A model generated the notes under the pieces. The model searched no databases. It was not told where the DNA came from and was given only the letters and a program-made list of their open reading frames with translations. The position numbers and the translations under genes were made by a program. From positions 1-37,322 of the forward strand of contig CAJOGA010000006.1 of assembly GCA_905233855.1 (NCBI GenBank): a DNA stretch of 37,322 nt, written 5' to 3'. Positions 1 through 6,485 of the stretch are shown in pieces. Each line of letters begins with the position of its first letter. Position 1 is the first letter of the stretch. This DNA is from an uncultured Clostridia bacterium. Lineage in GTDB: Bacteria; Bacillota; Clostridia; UBA1381; CAJOGA01.

Positions 1-94
1 GTACACCCGTTCCCATACCGAACACGGTAGTTAAGCTCCTCAGCGTCGATGGTACTTGGCGGGAGACTGCCCGGGAGAGTAGATCGTTGCCGGA
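1..94 (+). rRNA. rrf: 5S ribosomal RNA, 3' portion
   Basis: The sequence carries the conserved 5S core (CCGAACACGG followed by GTTAAGCTCC) and the 3' domain ending in the GTAGATCGTTGCCGG arm. The 5' arm lies outside the window, so the gene is truncated by the window edge. The 3' end is approximate, because the closing helix partner is not visible. It is followed 8 bases later by tRNA-Glu, a common rRNA operon ending in Clostridia. Confidence 0.95.
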
Positions 95-101
95 TTTATA
101 T

Positions 102-176
102 GGCCCGTTGGTCAAGCGGTTAAGACACCGCCCTTTCACGGCGGTATCACGAGTTCGATTCTCGTACGGGTCACCA
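102..176 (+). tRNA. tRNA-Glu (anticodon TTC)
   Basis: A full cloverleaf can be folded. The acceptor arm GGCCCGT pairs with ACGGGTC, the anticodon stem CCGCC/GGCGG encloses loop CTTTCAC giving anticodon TTC, and the T-arm contains GTTCGATTC. The CCA end is encoded at 174-176. It lies directly behind 5S rRNA and before a strong terminator, so it is read as the last gene of the rRNA operon. Confidence 0.97.
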
Positions 177-177
177 G

Positions 178-211
178 AAAAAACGACTTGTTTCGACAAG
201 TCGTTTTTTTA
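178..211 (+). terminator. Rho-independent terminator of the rRNA-tRNA operon
   Basis: A near-perfect stem of about 14 bp (arm ACGACTTGT at 183-191, complement at 196-204) closes on a TTCG loop and runs into seven T residues. It begins two bases after the tRNA CCA end. Confidence 0.93.
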
Positions 212-391
212 GTTAAATCCGTCTTTTCAAGACGGGATAAATCTGCTTCGCAGATGAAATCATTTCATGATGAAATCGCCTAACGTCGGTAAAAAAGATG
301 GATTTAATTTCACCAAAGCCGAAAGGCTTTGATTTCATTAAAAATTCTGCATCTAAACCGTTCGGTTTTTTATATAAGAAAACTGCGGTAT
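212..391. repeat. Intergenic mosaic of small perfect hairpins
   Basis: No gene is seen here. The stretch holds a series of short perfect palindromes: CCGTCTT-TTC-AAGACGG (219-235), ATCTGC-TTC-GCAGAT (241-255), alternating ATGAAAT/ATTTCAT/ATGAAAT arms (254-276, with the 9-mer GATGAAATC directly repeated at 253 and 269), AAAGCC-GAAA-GGCTTT (315-330) and AAACC-GTTC-GGTTT (355-368). Loops of TTC or tetraloop type recur. It looks like a dispersed intergenic repeat rather than single-copy regulatory DNA, but copy number cannot be judged from one window. Confidence 0.55.
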
Positions 392-438
392 AAAAAACTG
401 CTATGAAAGATTTTTTAATCCTTCATAGCAGTTTTTTT
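392..438. terminator. Bidirectional terminator
   Basis: A long stem (AAAAACTGCTATGAA, 393-407, against TTCATAGCAGTTTTT, 422-436) has T-rich flanks on both strands. It can stop the minus-strand gene ending at 442 and any transcript leaving the rRNA operon. Confidence 0.85.
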
Positions 439-441
439 ATT

Positions 442-687
442 TTATTTTTGAAAGAGTGCTACTTTTCCTTTGAACCCTAATGTATTTAAAACATCGTCAG
501 ATAAAGCATCTGAAAAGTTATCCTTGACAACTTCAGGCAGGTCTGCTATACCAATAGTGGAAGAACCTTTTATTGGAGGAACTGCATCTGCAGGTAACTC
601 CGCCTCATTTGGGGACTGGTTCTTCTTTTTTACGTTTACCGCATAAAGGACAGACTTTTTAATCTCATAGGTAATCGGCATAGTCAA
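442..687 (-). CDS. Small uncharacterised protein (81 aa)
   Basis: I do not recognise this protein. The reading frame starts at TTG 687, with a weak AGGG about 10 bases upstream; ATG at 681, two codons on, is the alternative. It has a basic N-terminal third (IKKSVLYAVNVKKK), a proline-rich middle (residues about 31-39) and an acidic C-terminal half. There is no signal peptide, membrane segment or cysteine. It ends right at a strong terminator and follows a radical-SAM gene on the same strand with an 80-base gap, so the two could share a transcript. The terminator placed exactly at its stop argues it is real. Confidence 0.55.
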   Translation of the reverse strand: MTMPITYEIKKSVLYAVNVKKKNQSPNEAELPADAVPPIKGSSTIGIADLPEVVKDNFSDALSDDVLNTLGFKGKVALFQK

Positions 688-767
688 TATTGTTGTTCCC
701 TATACACCTTAGGAATATGTGTGAAAAAATACTTATAAAATGAGAGGCAAGGTCTCTTTTTTCGGTT

Positions 768-1670
768 TCATAGCGTATTTATATTAAATTCGGGAACAAA
801 TTTGTCCGATGCACTTGTTTTATCCTGCATATATCCTTCAAAACCCAGTTCATAGGCATAATCAACAACGCTTTGATATTCAAGCGTTGTTATTTTTCGC
901 TTTAATTCTTTAAATTTATCTTCCGTAAAGTCCGGCGTAAATTGACTCATTAAGGATAGCTTAACTTTTGAAATGTCAATTTCATCCTTTAACACAGATA
1001 ATATTTTCTTGCTGTCGTTTTTTAAATTCGGCAACACAAGATGACGTATTATAACCCCTTTACGCATCATACCGGAATCATCAAACTCACATTCGCCAAC
1101 CGACTCAATCATTGCCTTGACGGCATTTAAAGCGTGAAGGAAATAGTCTTTTGCATGACTGTATTTTTCGCAAATGCTGTCGTCGAAGTATTTTATGTCG
1201 GTCAGATAAATGTCTGCGTAACCGTGCAAAAGCTTTATGGTTTCAACTCTTTCGTATCCGCCGGTATTGTATACGACAGGGATTTTTAACCCGTGTTTTC
1301 GGGCAATATTGATAGATGATATTATTTGCGGCACAAACTGCGTTGGTGAAACAAGGTTTATGTTATGTGCCTTTTGTTCTTGCAAAGACAGCATGATCTC
1401 TGCCAACCGTTCCTCCGATACTATTTTTCCGTAATGCTCATGACTTAACTGCCTGTTTTGACAGTAGACACATTTTAAAGTACAGCCTGAAAAAAAGATG
1501 GCTCCGCTGCCGTTTATGCCCGATATCGGCGGTTCCTCCCAAAAATGAAGCATAGCATTGGCGGCAAGTATTTGGTTTGAGCATCCGCAATATCCGACAT
1601 GCTCATACCGGTCGACACGGCATAACCGTGGACATAATTCACATTTTTTAAGTATATCGTTCATAATCAT
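768..1670 (-). CDS. Radical SAM protein, PflA-like (COG1313 type)
   Basis: This is a 300-aa radical-SAM enzyme. The cluster motif C63-x3-C67-x2-C70 is followed by QNRQLSHEH, as in pyruvate-formate-lyase-activating-enzyme-like proteins. An extra N-terminal cysteine set (C10, C13, C17, C28, C30) is typical of the PflX/COG1313 family and may bind a second metal site. Family members bind a 4Fe-4S cluster and cleave S-adenosylmethionine; the substrate of this subgroup is not established to my knowledge. No glycyl-radical enzyme or other obvious partner is encoded nearby. The start is ATG 1670 or ATG 1664; both have only weak ribosome binding sites. The protein is cytoplasmic, with no signal peptide. 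Family assignment is confident, function is not. Confidence 0.9.
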   Translation of the reverse strand: MIMNDILKKCELCPRLCRVDRYEHVGYCGCSNQILAANAMLHFWEEPPISGINGSGAIFFSGCTLKCVYCQNRQLSHEHYGKIVSEERLAEIMLSLQEQKAHNINLVSPTQFVPQIISSINIARKHGLKIPVVYNTGGYERVETIKLLHGYADIYLTDIKYFDDSICEKYSHAKDYFLHALNAVKAMIESVGECEFDDSGMMRKGVIIRHLVLPNLKNDSKKILSVLKDEIDISKVKLSLMSQFTPDFTEDKFKELKRKITTLEYQSVVDYAYELGFEGYMQDKTSASDKFVPEFNINTL

Positions 1671-1768
1671 GATTCATTGCTTTCGTATTTTTGTAATATA
1701 GTATCATAAGATAAATATAACGTCAATAAGCCATATTTGAGTGAGGTTCTGACAATTGCACAAAAAAA

Positions 1769-1797
1769 TTGAAATTTTTCAAATAATGTTATTATAC
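1769..1797 (+). promoter_or_regulatory. Possible sigma-A promoter for the XhlA-like gene
   Basis: TTGAAA (1769-1774) is followed after 17 bases by TTATAC (1792-1797). The -35 lies inside a small palindrome TTGAAA-tt-TTTCAA. It is the best match upstream of the gene at 1872, but the -10 is imperfect. Confidence 0.4.
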
Positions 1798-1871
1798 AAT
1801 TGATTGCACTTTTCGGTGCGTTAAACAATCCAGACGAACCTCGGAAATTTTAAGAAGGCGAGGAATAAGAT

Positions 1872-2144
1872 ATGGAAGAATTTAAACTGGAAGCTACAAA
1901 TAGACTTGCACACATTGAAGAATCTTTGAAATCGGCACATAAGCGTATAGATAGCGTTGAAGCACTTACTGAATCAGTATATAAGCTTGCATCAAGCATA
2001 GAAACCATGCAACGTGATATAACCGTTATGTCGGATAGATTAAAAACAATAGAGGACAAACCGGCAAAACGGTGGGAGCTGGTAATTGCCACGGTAATTA
2101 CAACAGTTGTAGGCATCGTTATAGGTTATTTATTTCATGTATAA
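1872..2144 (+). CDS. XhlA/holin-like small membrane protein
   Basis: This 90-aa protein has an N-terminal amphipathic coiled-coil region (residues about 1-62, heptad-like, rich in E, K, S and I) and one C-terminal transmembrane helix (about 70-86), preceded by KPAKRWE. The coil-then-anchor layout, size and Trp at the membrane edge match hemolysin XhlA/holin-associated proteins of phage lysis modules. No endolysin, holin partner or phage gene is adjacent, so it is either a domesticated remnant or a different small membrane coiled-coil protein. The start ATG is set by AAGGCGAGGA just upstream; part of that site (CGAGG, 1859-1863) can pair with CCTCG at 1839-1843. A terminator follows 17 bases after the stop, so it is monocistronic. 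Confidence 0.7.
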   Translation: MEEFKLEATNRLAHIEESLKSAHKRIDSVEALTESVYKLASSIETMQRDITVMSDRLKTIEDKPAKRWELVIATVITTVVGIVIGYLFHV

Positions 2145-2160
2145 TGTTATAAATATTTAA

Positions 2161-2207
2161 TAATAAAACTCCGCAGCAGATTAAAAGCTACGGAGTTTTA
2201 TTATTAT
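2161..2207. terminator. Bidirectional terminator between XhlA-like gene and tRNA-Lys
   Basis: A perfect 13-bp stem (TAATAAAACTCCG, 2161-2173, with its complement at 2191-2203) is flanked by A/T-rich runs on both sides. It sits between two converging transcription units. Confidence 0.85.
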
Positions 2208-2239
2208 AGCGAACATAAACAGTTCGGATAATATTGCTA

Positions 2240-2315
2240 TGGTGACCCATCGGAGATTCGAACTCCGGACACCCTGATTAAAAGTCAGGTGCTCTGCCGA
2301 CTGAGCTAATGAGTC
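2240..2315 (-). tRNA. tRNA-Lys (anticodon TTT)
   Basis: The minus strand folds to a cloverleaf. The acceptor GACTCAT pairs with ATGGGTC, the anticodon stem CCTGA/TCAGG encloses loop CTTTTAA (anticodon TTT), the T-arm has GTTCGAATC, and CCA is encoded (complement of 2240-2242). Confidence 0.96.
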
Positions 2316-2359
2316 ATATTTTTATTATTTTTCTGTTGCCTCAATCAGCAACGTAGATA

Positions 2360-2388
2360 ATTATACACATTTGGCTAACTTTTGTCAA
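2360..2388 (-). promoter_or_regulatory. Consensus sigma-A promoter of tRNA-Lys
   Basis: On the minus strand TTGACA (complement of 2383-2388) and TATAAT (complement of 2360-2365) are separated by exactly 17 bases. Both hexamers are perfect consensus, as expected for a highly expressed stable RNA. Confidence 0.9.
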
Positions 2389-2444
2389 TACTTTTTTTGC
2401 ATTTTTTTTAATATTTTAAAATGCAGAAAAATCACAAAAAAGCA

Positions 2445-2473
2445 TTGAATTTTGAATACTGTTATGGTAGAAT
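2445..2473 (+). promoter_or_regulatory. Promoter of the aldo/keto reductase operon
   Basis: TTGAAT (2445-2450), a 17-base spacer and TAGAAT (2468-2473) lie 56 bases before the ribosome binding site region of the gene at 2530. One strong terminator ends the unit at about 5524, so three genes are probably transcribed from here. Confidence 0.65.
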
Positions 2474-2529
2474 TTGTACGTCTTGGAAGTGTTAACATAA
2501 AACTATATAAATTAACGGAGGAGTAATTT

Positions 2530-3660
2530 ATGCAGTATCGTGATTTTGGTAAAACCGGCAAAAAAATATCGGCACTGGGATTTGGTTCCATGCGTCTTCC
2601 TATGGTTAAGATTGATGATAAAAACCATGTTGATTACGACAAAGCCATACAAATATTGCGTCACGCATTTGAAAACGGTGTTAATTATGTAGACACGGCT
2701 TATTTTTACTGTGAGGGCGAAAGTGAAATAGCAGTCGGCAGAGCGCTTAAAGACGGCTGGCGTGAAAAGATGATGCTTTCAACAAAGTACCCGGTCAGAG
2801 ATTATTCCGACCGTTCAAACTACAGGTCAGTCTTGGAGGATCAGTTAAGAAAACTCGACACCGATTGCATAGACTTTTATCATTTTCACGGCATAAACAA
2901 AAACGTTTTTGATAACATCATAATAAAAAACGATTTGTTAAAAGAAGCAATCAAGTGTAAAGAAGAAGGATTGATAAATCATATCTCTTTCTCGTTTCAC
3001 GACAAACCCGAAAACATGAAATACATAATAGATGTTGGGGAAGTGTTCGAAAGTGTTTTGTGTCAGTATAATCTTTTGGACCGCTCCAACGAAGACAGTA
3101 TAGACTATGCAAGAAGCAAAGGACTCGGTGTTGTTGCTATGGGTCCTGTTGCCGGAGGACGTTTGTCCATGCAGAGTGAAGTTATATCCTCTATGCTTAA
3201 GAGAGAGTATGTCAGCACGCCTGAAATGGCATTGCGTTTTGTTCTGGCTAATCATAGCATAGACTGTGCGTTGTCGGGTATGGGCAATATGGATATGGTT
3301 AAACAAAACCTTAAGGTGGCAAATATAGAAACACCGCTTACAGACGAAGAAACAAAACAGATAAAACAAATGATGGAAGAAAATAAACGTTTGTCGGAGC
3401 TTTATTGTACGGGCTGTAACTATTGTATGCCGTGTCCTAAGGGAATTAAAATACCGGACGTTTTCTCCGCAATGAACTACTATAAAGTGTACGGTTTGGT
3501 GGATTTGGCGAAAGAGCGTTTTGCAAAATTCGGGAAAAGCGAACGCGACGGGGCAAATCCTGCCGATTGTATTCAATGCGGTGCATGCGAGAAAAAATGT
3601 CCTCAAAAGATAAAAATACGCGAGCAGTTAAAAGAAACAATATCAGCATTAGCTGAATAA
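2530..3660 (+). CDS. Aldo/keto reductase with C-terminal ferredoxin-type Fe-S domain
   Basis: The 376-aa protein has two parts. Residues about 1-275 form an aldo/keto reductase TIM barrel: the start YRDFGKTGKKISALGFGSMRLP, catalytic-type Asp and Tyr in VDTAYFY, Lys in STKYP and His in FYHFHG are visible. Residues about 290-376 carry two cysteine clusters (CTGCNYCMPCP near 294 and CIQCGACEKKCP near 346), predicting 4Fe-4S centres. This combination (COG1453) is common in anaerobes; the Fe-S domain may link the reductase to ferredoxin. The substrate is unknown. The start is fixed by GGAGGAG eight bases ahead of the ATG. It leads an operon with a glycoside-hydrolase-like and a PHP-domain gene, suggesting sugar or sugar-derivative metabolism. 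Confidence 0.92.
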   Translation: MQYRDFGKTGKKISALGFGSMRLPMVKIDDKNHVDYDKAIQILRHAFENGVNYVDTAYFYCEGESEIAVGRALKDGWREKMMLSTKYPVRDYSDRSNYRSVLEDQLRKLDTDCIDFYHFHGINKNVFDNIIIKNDLLKEAIKCKEEGLINHISFSFHDKPENMKYIIDVGEVFESVLCQYNLLDRSNEDSIDYARSKGLGVVAMGPVAGGRLSMQSEVISSMLKREYVSTPEMALRFVLANHSIDCALSGMGNMDMVKQNLKVANIETPLTDEETKQIKQMMEENKRLSELYCTGCNYCMPCPKGIKIPDVFSAMNYYKVYGLVDLAKERFAKFGKSERDGANPADCIQCGACEKKCPQKIKIREQLKETISALAE

Positions 3661-3677
3661 TAATTGTGGAGGATAAT

Positions 3678-4694
3678 ATGTACACATTAAAATCAGCAGA
3701 AGGAAAAGAACTTAAAATGCCTGTAAGTGCCATGGCGGCAAAAATGGAGTATATAGGCACGGCTGTATCCGATAAAGATTGGTATAACTGGTGTATTTCA
3801 CCTATTGACGATGATGAGGGCAAAACTCATCTGTTCGTTTCACGTTGGCCTGCAAGATGCAAAATGGGGGGCTGGGTAACCGAGTGTGAAATAGCACATT
3901 TTATAAGCGACAGTGCTGAAGGACCTTTCAAATATGTTGAAACTGTTTTGCATAACGACATCATGCCTAAAGGACAGATAGCACCGCATAACGTTCATGT
4001 TAAAAAGATTGACGGCAGATATTGCATGAACTATATTGTGCAAACAAAGAAAGGTGTTCCGGATGCAATTAACGGTCAGGTTATCGGTCTTGCGGTTGCA
4101 GACAGCTTGAACGGTCCTTGGAAATTTGTTGGTGAGGACGGAATCGTTATACGTCCGCAAGCAACAGGCTGGACGGCAAATTCCGCACAGGGTACGGATA
4201 ATCCGGACATTATGAAAGTTAAAGATAAGTATTATATCTATTTCAAAGCCGGACTCAGCCAGGCCGACAGTAAATACGGCTATGCTGTGGCTGATAAGCT
4301 TGAAGGACCTTACACCATATCTGCATCACAGATAACCGATAACGTTAACTACATAGAAGATACCACCTGCTTTGAGTGGGACGGAAAATATTATCTGTTG
4401 ACATGTGATAATTTCGGCGATAATACCGGCGTGTTGGGCTATGGAATACTTTGGGAGTCGGAAGACGGCAAATTATTCAAGCTTGCCGATGCTAAAGTGG
4501 GCTTCGGTCTGATGAGCGACTATCGCGATATTCCTGAAAATGCCGCATATCCTTACGGCAGAGGAAAAATAAAATTTGAACGTCCTGCTGTATTGATGAG
4601 AGACGGAAAGCCGGCATATTTTTATGCAAGCAACGGCGTTAATGTGGATGGTTTTGAGGCAACACAGAACTTTGTTCTGAAAATAAATCTGTAA
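3678..4694 (+). CDS. GH43/GH117-like five-bladed beta-propeller glycoside hydrolase
   Basis: This 338-aa protein shows repeated propeller-blade signatures: YNWCISPI, the stretch APHNVHVKKIDGRYCMNYIV, TDNPDIMKVKDKYYIYFKAG and EWDGKYYLLTC. It resembles glycoside hydrolase families 43 and 117, which act on arabinoxylan-like or anhydrogalactose-containing glycans; which substrate applies here cannot be told. There is no signal peptide, so it should act on imported oligosaccharides in the cytosol. ATG 3678 was chosen because GGAGG (3668-3672) stands five bases upstream; a GTG at 3666 would put the ribosome binding site inside the gene. It begins 17 bases after the reductase and 24 bases before the PHP gene. 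Confidence 0.75.
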   Translation: MYTLKSAEGKELKMPVSAMAAKMEYIGTAVSDKDWYNWCISPIDDDEGKTHLFVSRWPARCKMGGWVTECEIAHFISDSAEGPFKYVETVLHNDIMPKGQIAPHNVHVKKIDGRYCMNYIVQTKKGVPDAINGQVIGLAVADSLNGPWKFVGEDGIVIRPQATGWTANSAQGTDNPDIMKVKDKYYIYFKAGLSQADSKYGYAVADKLEGPYTISASQITDNVNYIEDTTCFEWDGKYYLLTCDNFGDNTGVLGYGILWESEDGKLFKLADAKVGFGLMSDYRDIPENAAYPYGRGKIKFERPAVLMRDGKPAYFYASNGVNVDGFEATQNFVLKINL

Positions 4695-4718
4695 AGCATC
4701 AAAGAAAAGAGATGTACC

Positions 4719-5444
4719 ATGATAGAGCAACTGAAAAAGGATCTTTTTGCAAAATACAAATACAGAACGGAACTGCACGCACACACTAACCCCGTGAGCG
4801 GTTGCAGTAATGTTTCGCCTAAAGAAATGGCAAAGATATATCATGAACAAAATTATGACGCCTTGGTTATAACAAATCATTTTTTCCGCGGACTTTTAAG
4901 AGACAAATCAAAAGAAGAAATCATAGACGCTTATATAAAAAGCTACGAGGAAACGGCAGAATATGCAAAAGAATACGGTTTGAAGGTGATTTTGGGGGCT
5001 GAACTCAGATTCACGGAAAACACCAACGATTATCTGCTGTTCGGTGTTGACAGAGATATTTTGTCGTTCTGTTACGATTGGTTTGATAAAGGCGTTGAAA
5101 AATTCAGAAAAGAAACTACCCTTGAGCGAAGCGTGTTCATACAGGCACATCCGTTCAGGAACAATATGGAATTGGTTGATCCGCAGTTGCTCGACGGTAT
5201 AGAAATTTTCAACCTGCATCCCAACCATAATTCGCGTATTGCAATGGCAACAAAATACGCACATGAAAATAACATCAAAATCCGAACTGCCGGAACTGAT
5301 TTTCACCATAAAGATTGTGGACATGAGGGGCTGACGGCATTAAGAACAACCGTATTGCCTAAGGATTCGTTCGATTTGGCACAGATTCTCAAATCCGGCG
5401 ATTATGTGTTTGAAGTCGGAAAAAATACCATTGTATTACCGTAA
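4719..5444 (+). CDS. PHP-domain metal-dependent phosphoesterase-like protein
   Basis: The 241-aa protein has the ordered PHP metal-ligand motifs: H20-A-H22, H54 in ITNHFF, E95 in GAELRF, H144 in QAHPFR, E162/H167/H170 in IEIFNLHPNH, and D194/H196 in AGTDFHH. PHP proteins bind up to three metal ions and hydrolyse phosphoesters (for example histidinol phosphate or nucleotides). This one is a stand-alone domain and too divergent for a substrate call. It is the last gene of the reductase operon and is followed immediately by a terminator. Ribosome binding site AAAGAGATG precedes the ATG. Confidence 0.82.
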   Translation: MIEQLKKDLFAKYKYRTELHAHTNPVSGCSNVSPKEMAKIYHEQNYDALVITNHFFRGLLRDKSKEEIIDAYIKSYEETAEYAKEYGLKVILGAELRFTENTNDYLLFGVDRDILSFCYDWFDKGVEKFRKETTLERSVFIQAHPFRNNMELVDPQLLDGIEIFNLHPNHNSRIAMATKYAHENNIKIRTAGTDFHHKDCGHEGLTALRTTVLPKDSFDLAQILKSGDYVFEVGKNTIVLP

Positions 5445-5448
5445 TAAA

Positions 5449-5525
5449 AAAATAAAAACCTCTTTGAGTAAGATAGTAAGTAGTTTGGCGAACGCATTAC
5501 TAAAATACCAAAGAGGTTTTTTTCG
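5449..5525. terminator. Bidirectional terminator with a branched loop
   Basis: AAAAACCTCTTT (5454-5465) pairs with AAAGAGGTTTTT (5510-5521). The 44-base loop contains a second stem TAGTAA (5474-5479)/TTACTA (5497-5502). T-runs occur on both strands, serving the PHP operon and the converging corrinoid gene. Confidence 0.8.
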
Positions 5526-5597
5526 TTTTTACTATATTAAACAGGAGTTCAATTAATGCCATGAACCCGAAAAAGGCTTTGTTCAGTAGACATTATA

Positions 5598-6242
5598 TTA
5601 TTTCTGCCCCGTTAAAACAGCGGCAGCAGCATCTGCGGCAGAAGCAGCGTCAGGAGTGTAAATATCCGCCCCCACGCTTTTACAGTATTCATCCGTTACA
5701 GGTGCACCGCCTACCATGATTGTAACTTTGTCGCGTATGCCGGCATTAACAGCGGCGTCAACAACATTTTTGAATTCGGGCATGGTTGTTGTAAGCAAAG
5801 CGGAACAACATATTATCTGAGCGTCTTCCGCTATAAAAGTTTCGATAAATTTGTCGGCGGAAACATTAACGCCAAGGTCTATAACTTCTATACCTTTACC
5901 CTCAAGCAACATTTTTACAATGTTTTTTCCAATGTCATGCATATCTCCCGCAACCGTACCGATAACGGCTTTTCCGATAGGTTTAACACCGTCTGCAACA
6001 AGCAGCGGCTTTAATATCTCCGTACCTGCGTTCATTGCACGTGCGGCAATAAGCACGTTAGGAACATATACTTCGTTTTTCTTGAATTTTTCACCTATGA
6101 CGTTCATGCCGTCAAGCAGAGCCTCGTTAAGAATATCACGAGGTTCGGCACCTTCGTCCAACGCTTTCTGAATCAACTCTTTAACTACCAAATGTCTGCC
6201 TTGCTGAAGTGCGGTTGATATTTCTGCAAATAGTTCTTTCAC
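5598..6242 (-). CDS. Corrinoid (B12-binding) protein of a methyltransferase system
   Basis: This 214-aa protein has the two parts of MtaC/MtbC/MttC-type proteins. Residues 1-85 form the helical cap, and residues 90-214 the Rossmann-like B12-binding domain. The cobalt ligand motif D-x-H102-x-x-G is seen in GDMHDIGKNIV, with the downstream Ser (CCSALLTTTM) and Gly-Gly (MVGGAPV) loops that hold the nucleotide tail. It carries a methyl group on Co between a substrate methyltransferase and an acceptor. The methyltransferases are not in the window; the upstream RACo-type gene is the activator such proteins need. Start GTG 6242 is supported by AGGAGG seven bases upstream. It has its own promoter and an approximately 130-base leader with a hairpin. 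Confidence 0.9.
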   Translation of the reverse strand: MKELFAEISTALQQGRHLVVKELIQKALDEGAEPRDILNEALLDGMNVIGEKFKKNEVYVPNVLIAARAMNAGTEILKPLLVADGVKPIGKAVIGTVAGDMHDIGKNIVKMLLEGKGIEVIDLGVNVSADKFIETFIAEDAQIICCSALLTTTMPEFKNVVDAAVNAGIRDKVTIMVGGAPVTDEYCKSVGADIYTPDAASAADAAAAVLTGQK

Positions 6243-6289
6243 GTTTCAGCCTCCTGAATACTTGTTTTTGATTTGATAAAACATATCCG

Positions 6290-6321
6290 ACTCTCATGTC
6301 CGGTAGTTTTTTCATGAGAGT
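6290..6321 (-). other. Leader hairpin upstream of the corrinoid gene
   Basis: In the minus-strand leader a perfect 9-bp stem ACTCTCATG/CATGAGAGT (complements of 6313-6321 and 6290-6298) encloses a 14-base loop containing CTACCGG. It has no T-run and does not match a riboswitch class I know; its role is unknown. Confidence 0.5.
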
Positions 6322-6382
6322 AATGATGTGCCAAAAAGTTATTTTCGTATTTTACGGAATGCATCTTTACATTCACACGCAC

Positions 6383-6411
6383 ATTATATATTAGTACATT
6401 ATATTAATCAA
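6383..6411 (-). promoter_or_regulatory. Promoter of the corrinoid protein gene
   Basis: On the minus strand TTGATT (complement of 6406-6411) is followed after 17 bases by a perfect TATAAT (complement of 6383-6388), giving a leader of about 130 bases before the GTG start. Confidence 0.7.
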
Positions 6412-6485
6412 GCATTTTTTTAAAATTTTCCGTTTAAATATTGTATCCGGTTTATACCGTATAAAAATCAATTATGAGTTATGTT

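Noticed and set aside
729-767. Terminator between the radical-SAM gene and the small protein gene
   Set aside because: The only stem (GAGA/TCTC with 7-base loop) is four pairs long and the T-run is on the wrong strand, so I did not call it.
1850-2116. 88-codon minus-strand frame opposite the XhlA-like gene
   Set aside because: Ser-rich shadow frame; the plus frame has a strong ribosome binding site, coiled coil, membrane helix and terminator.
2938-3606. 222-residue minus-strand frame opposite the aldo/keto reductase
   Set aside because: Low-complexity Phe/His/Cys-rich translation, typical of antisense frames; the plus-strand gene is well conserved.
6290-6321. SAM or cobalamin riboswitch before the corrinoid gene
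   Set aside because: The hairpin resembles the CTCTNATNAAGAG start of an S-box only superficially; no GGUGGAGGGA-like core or B12-box is present.
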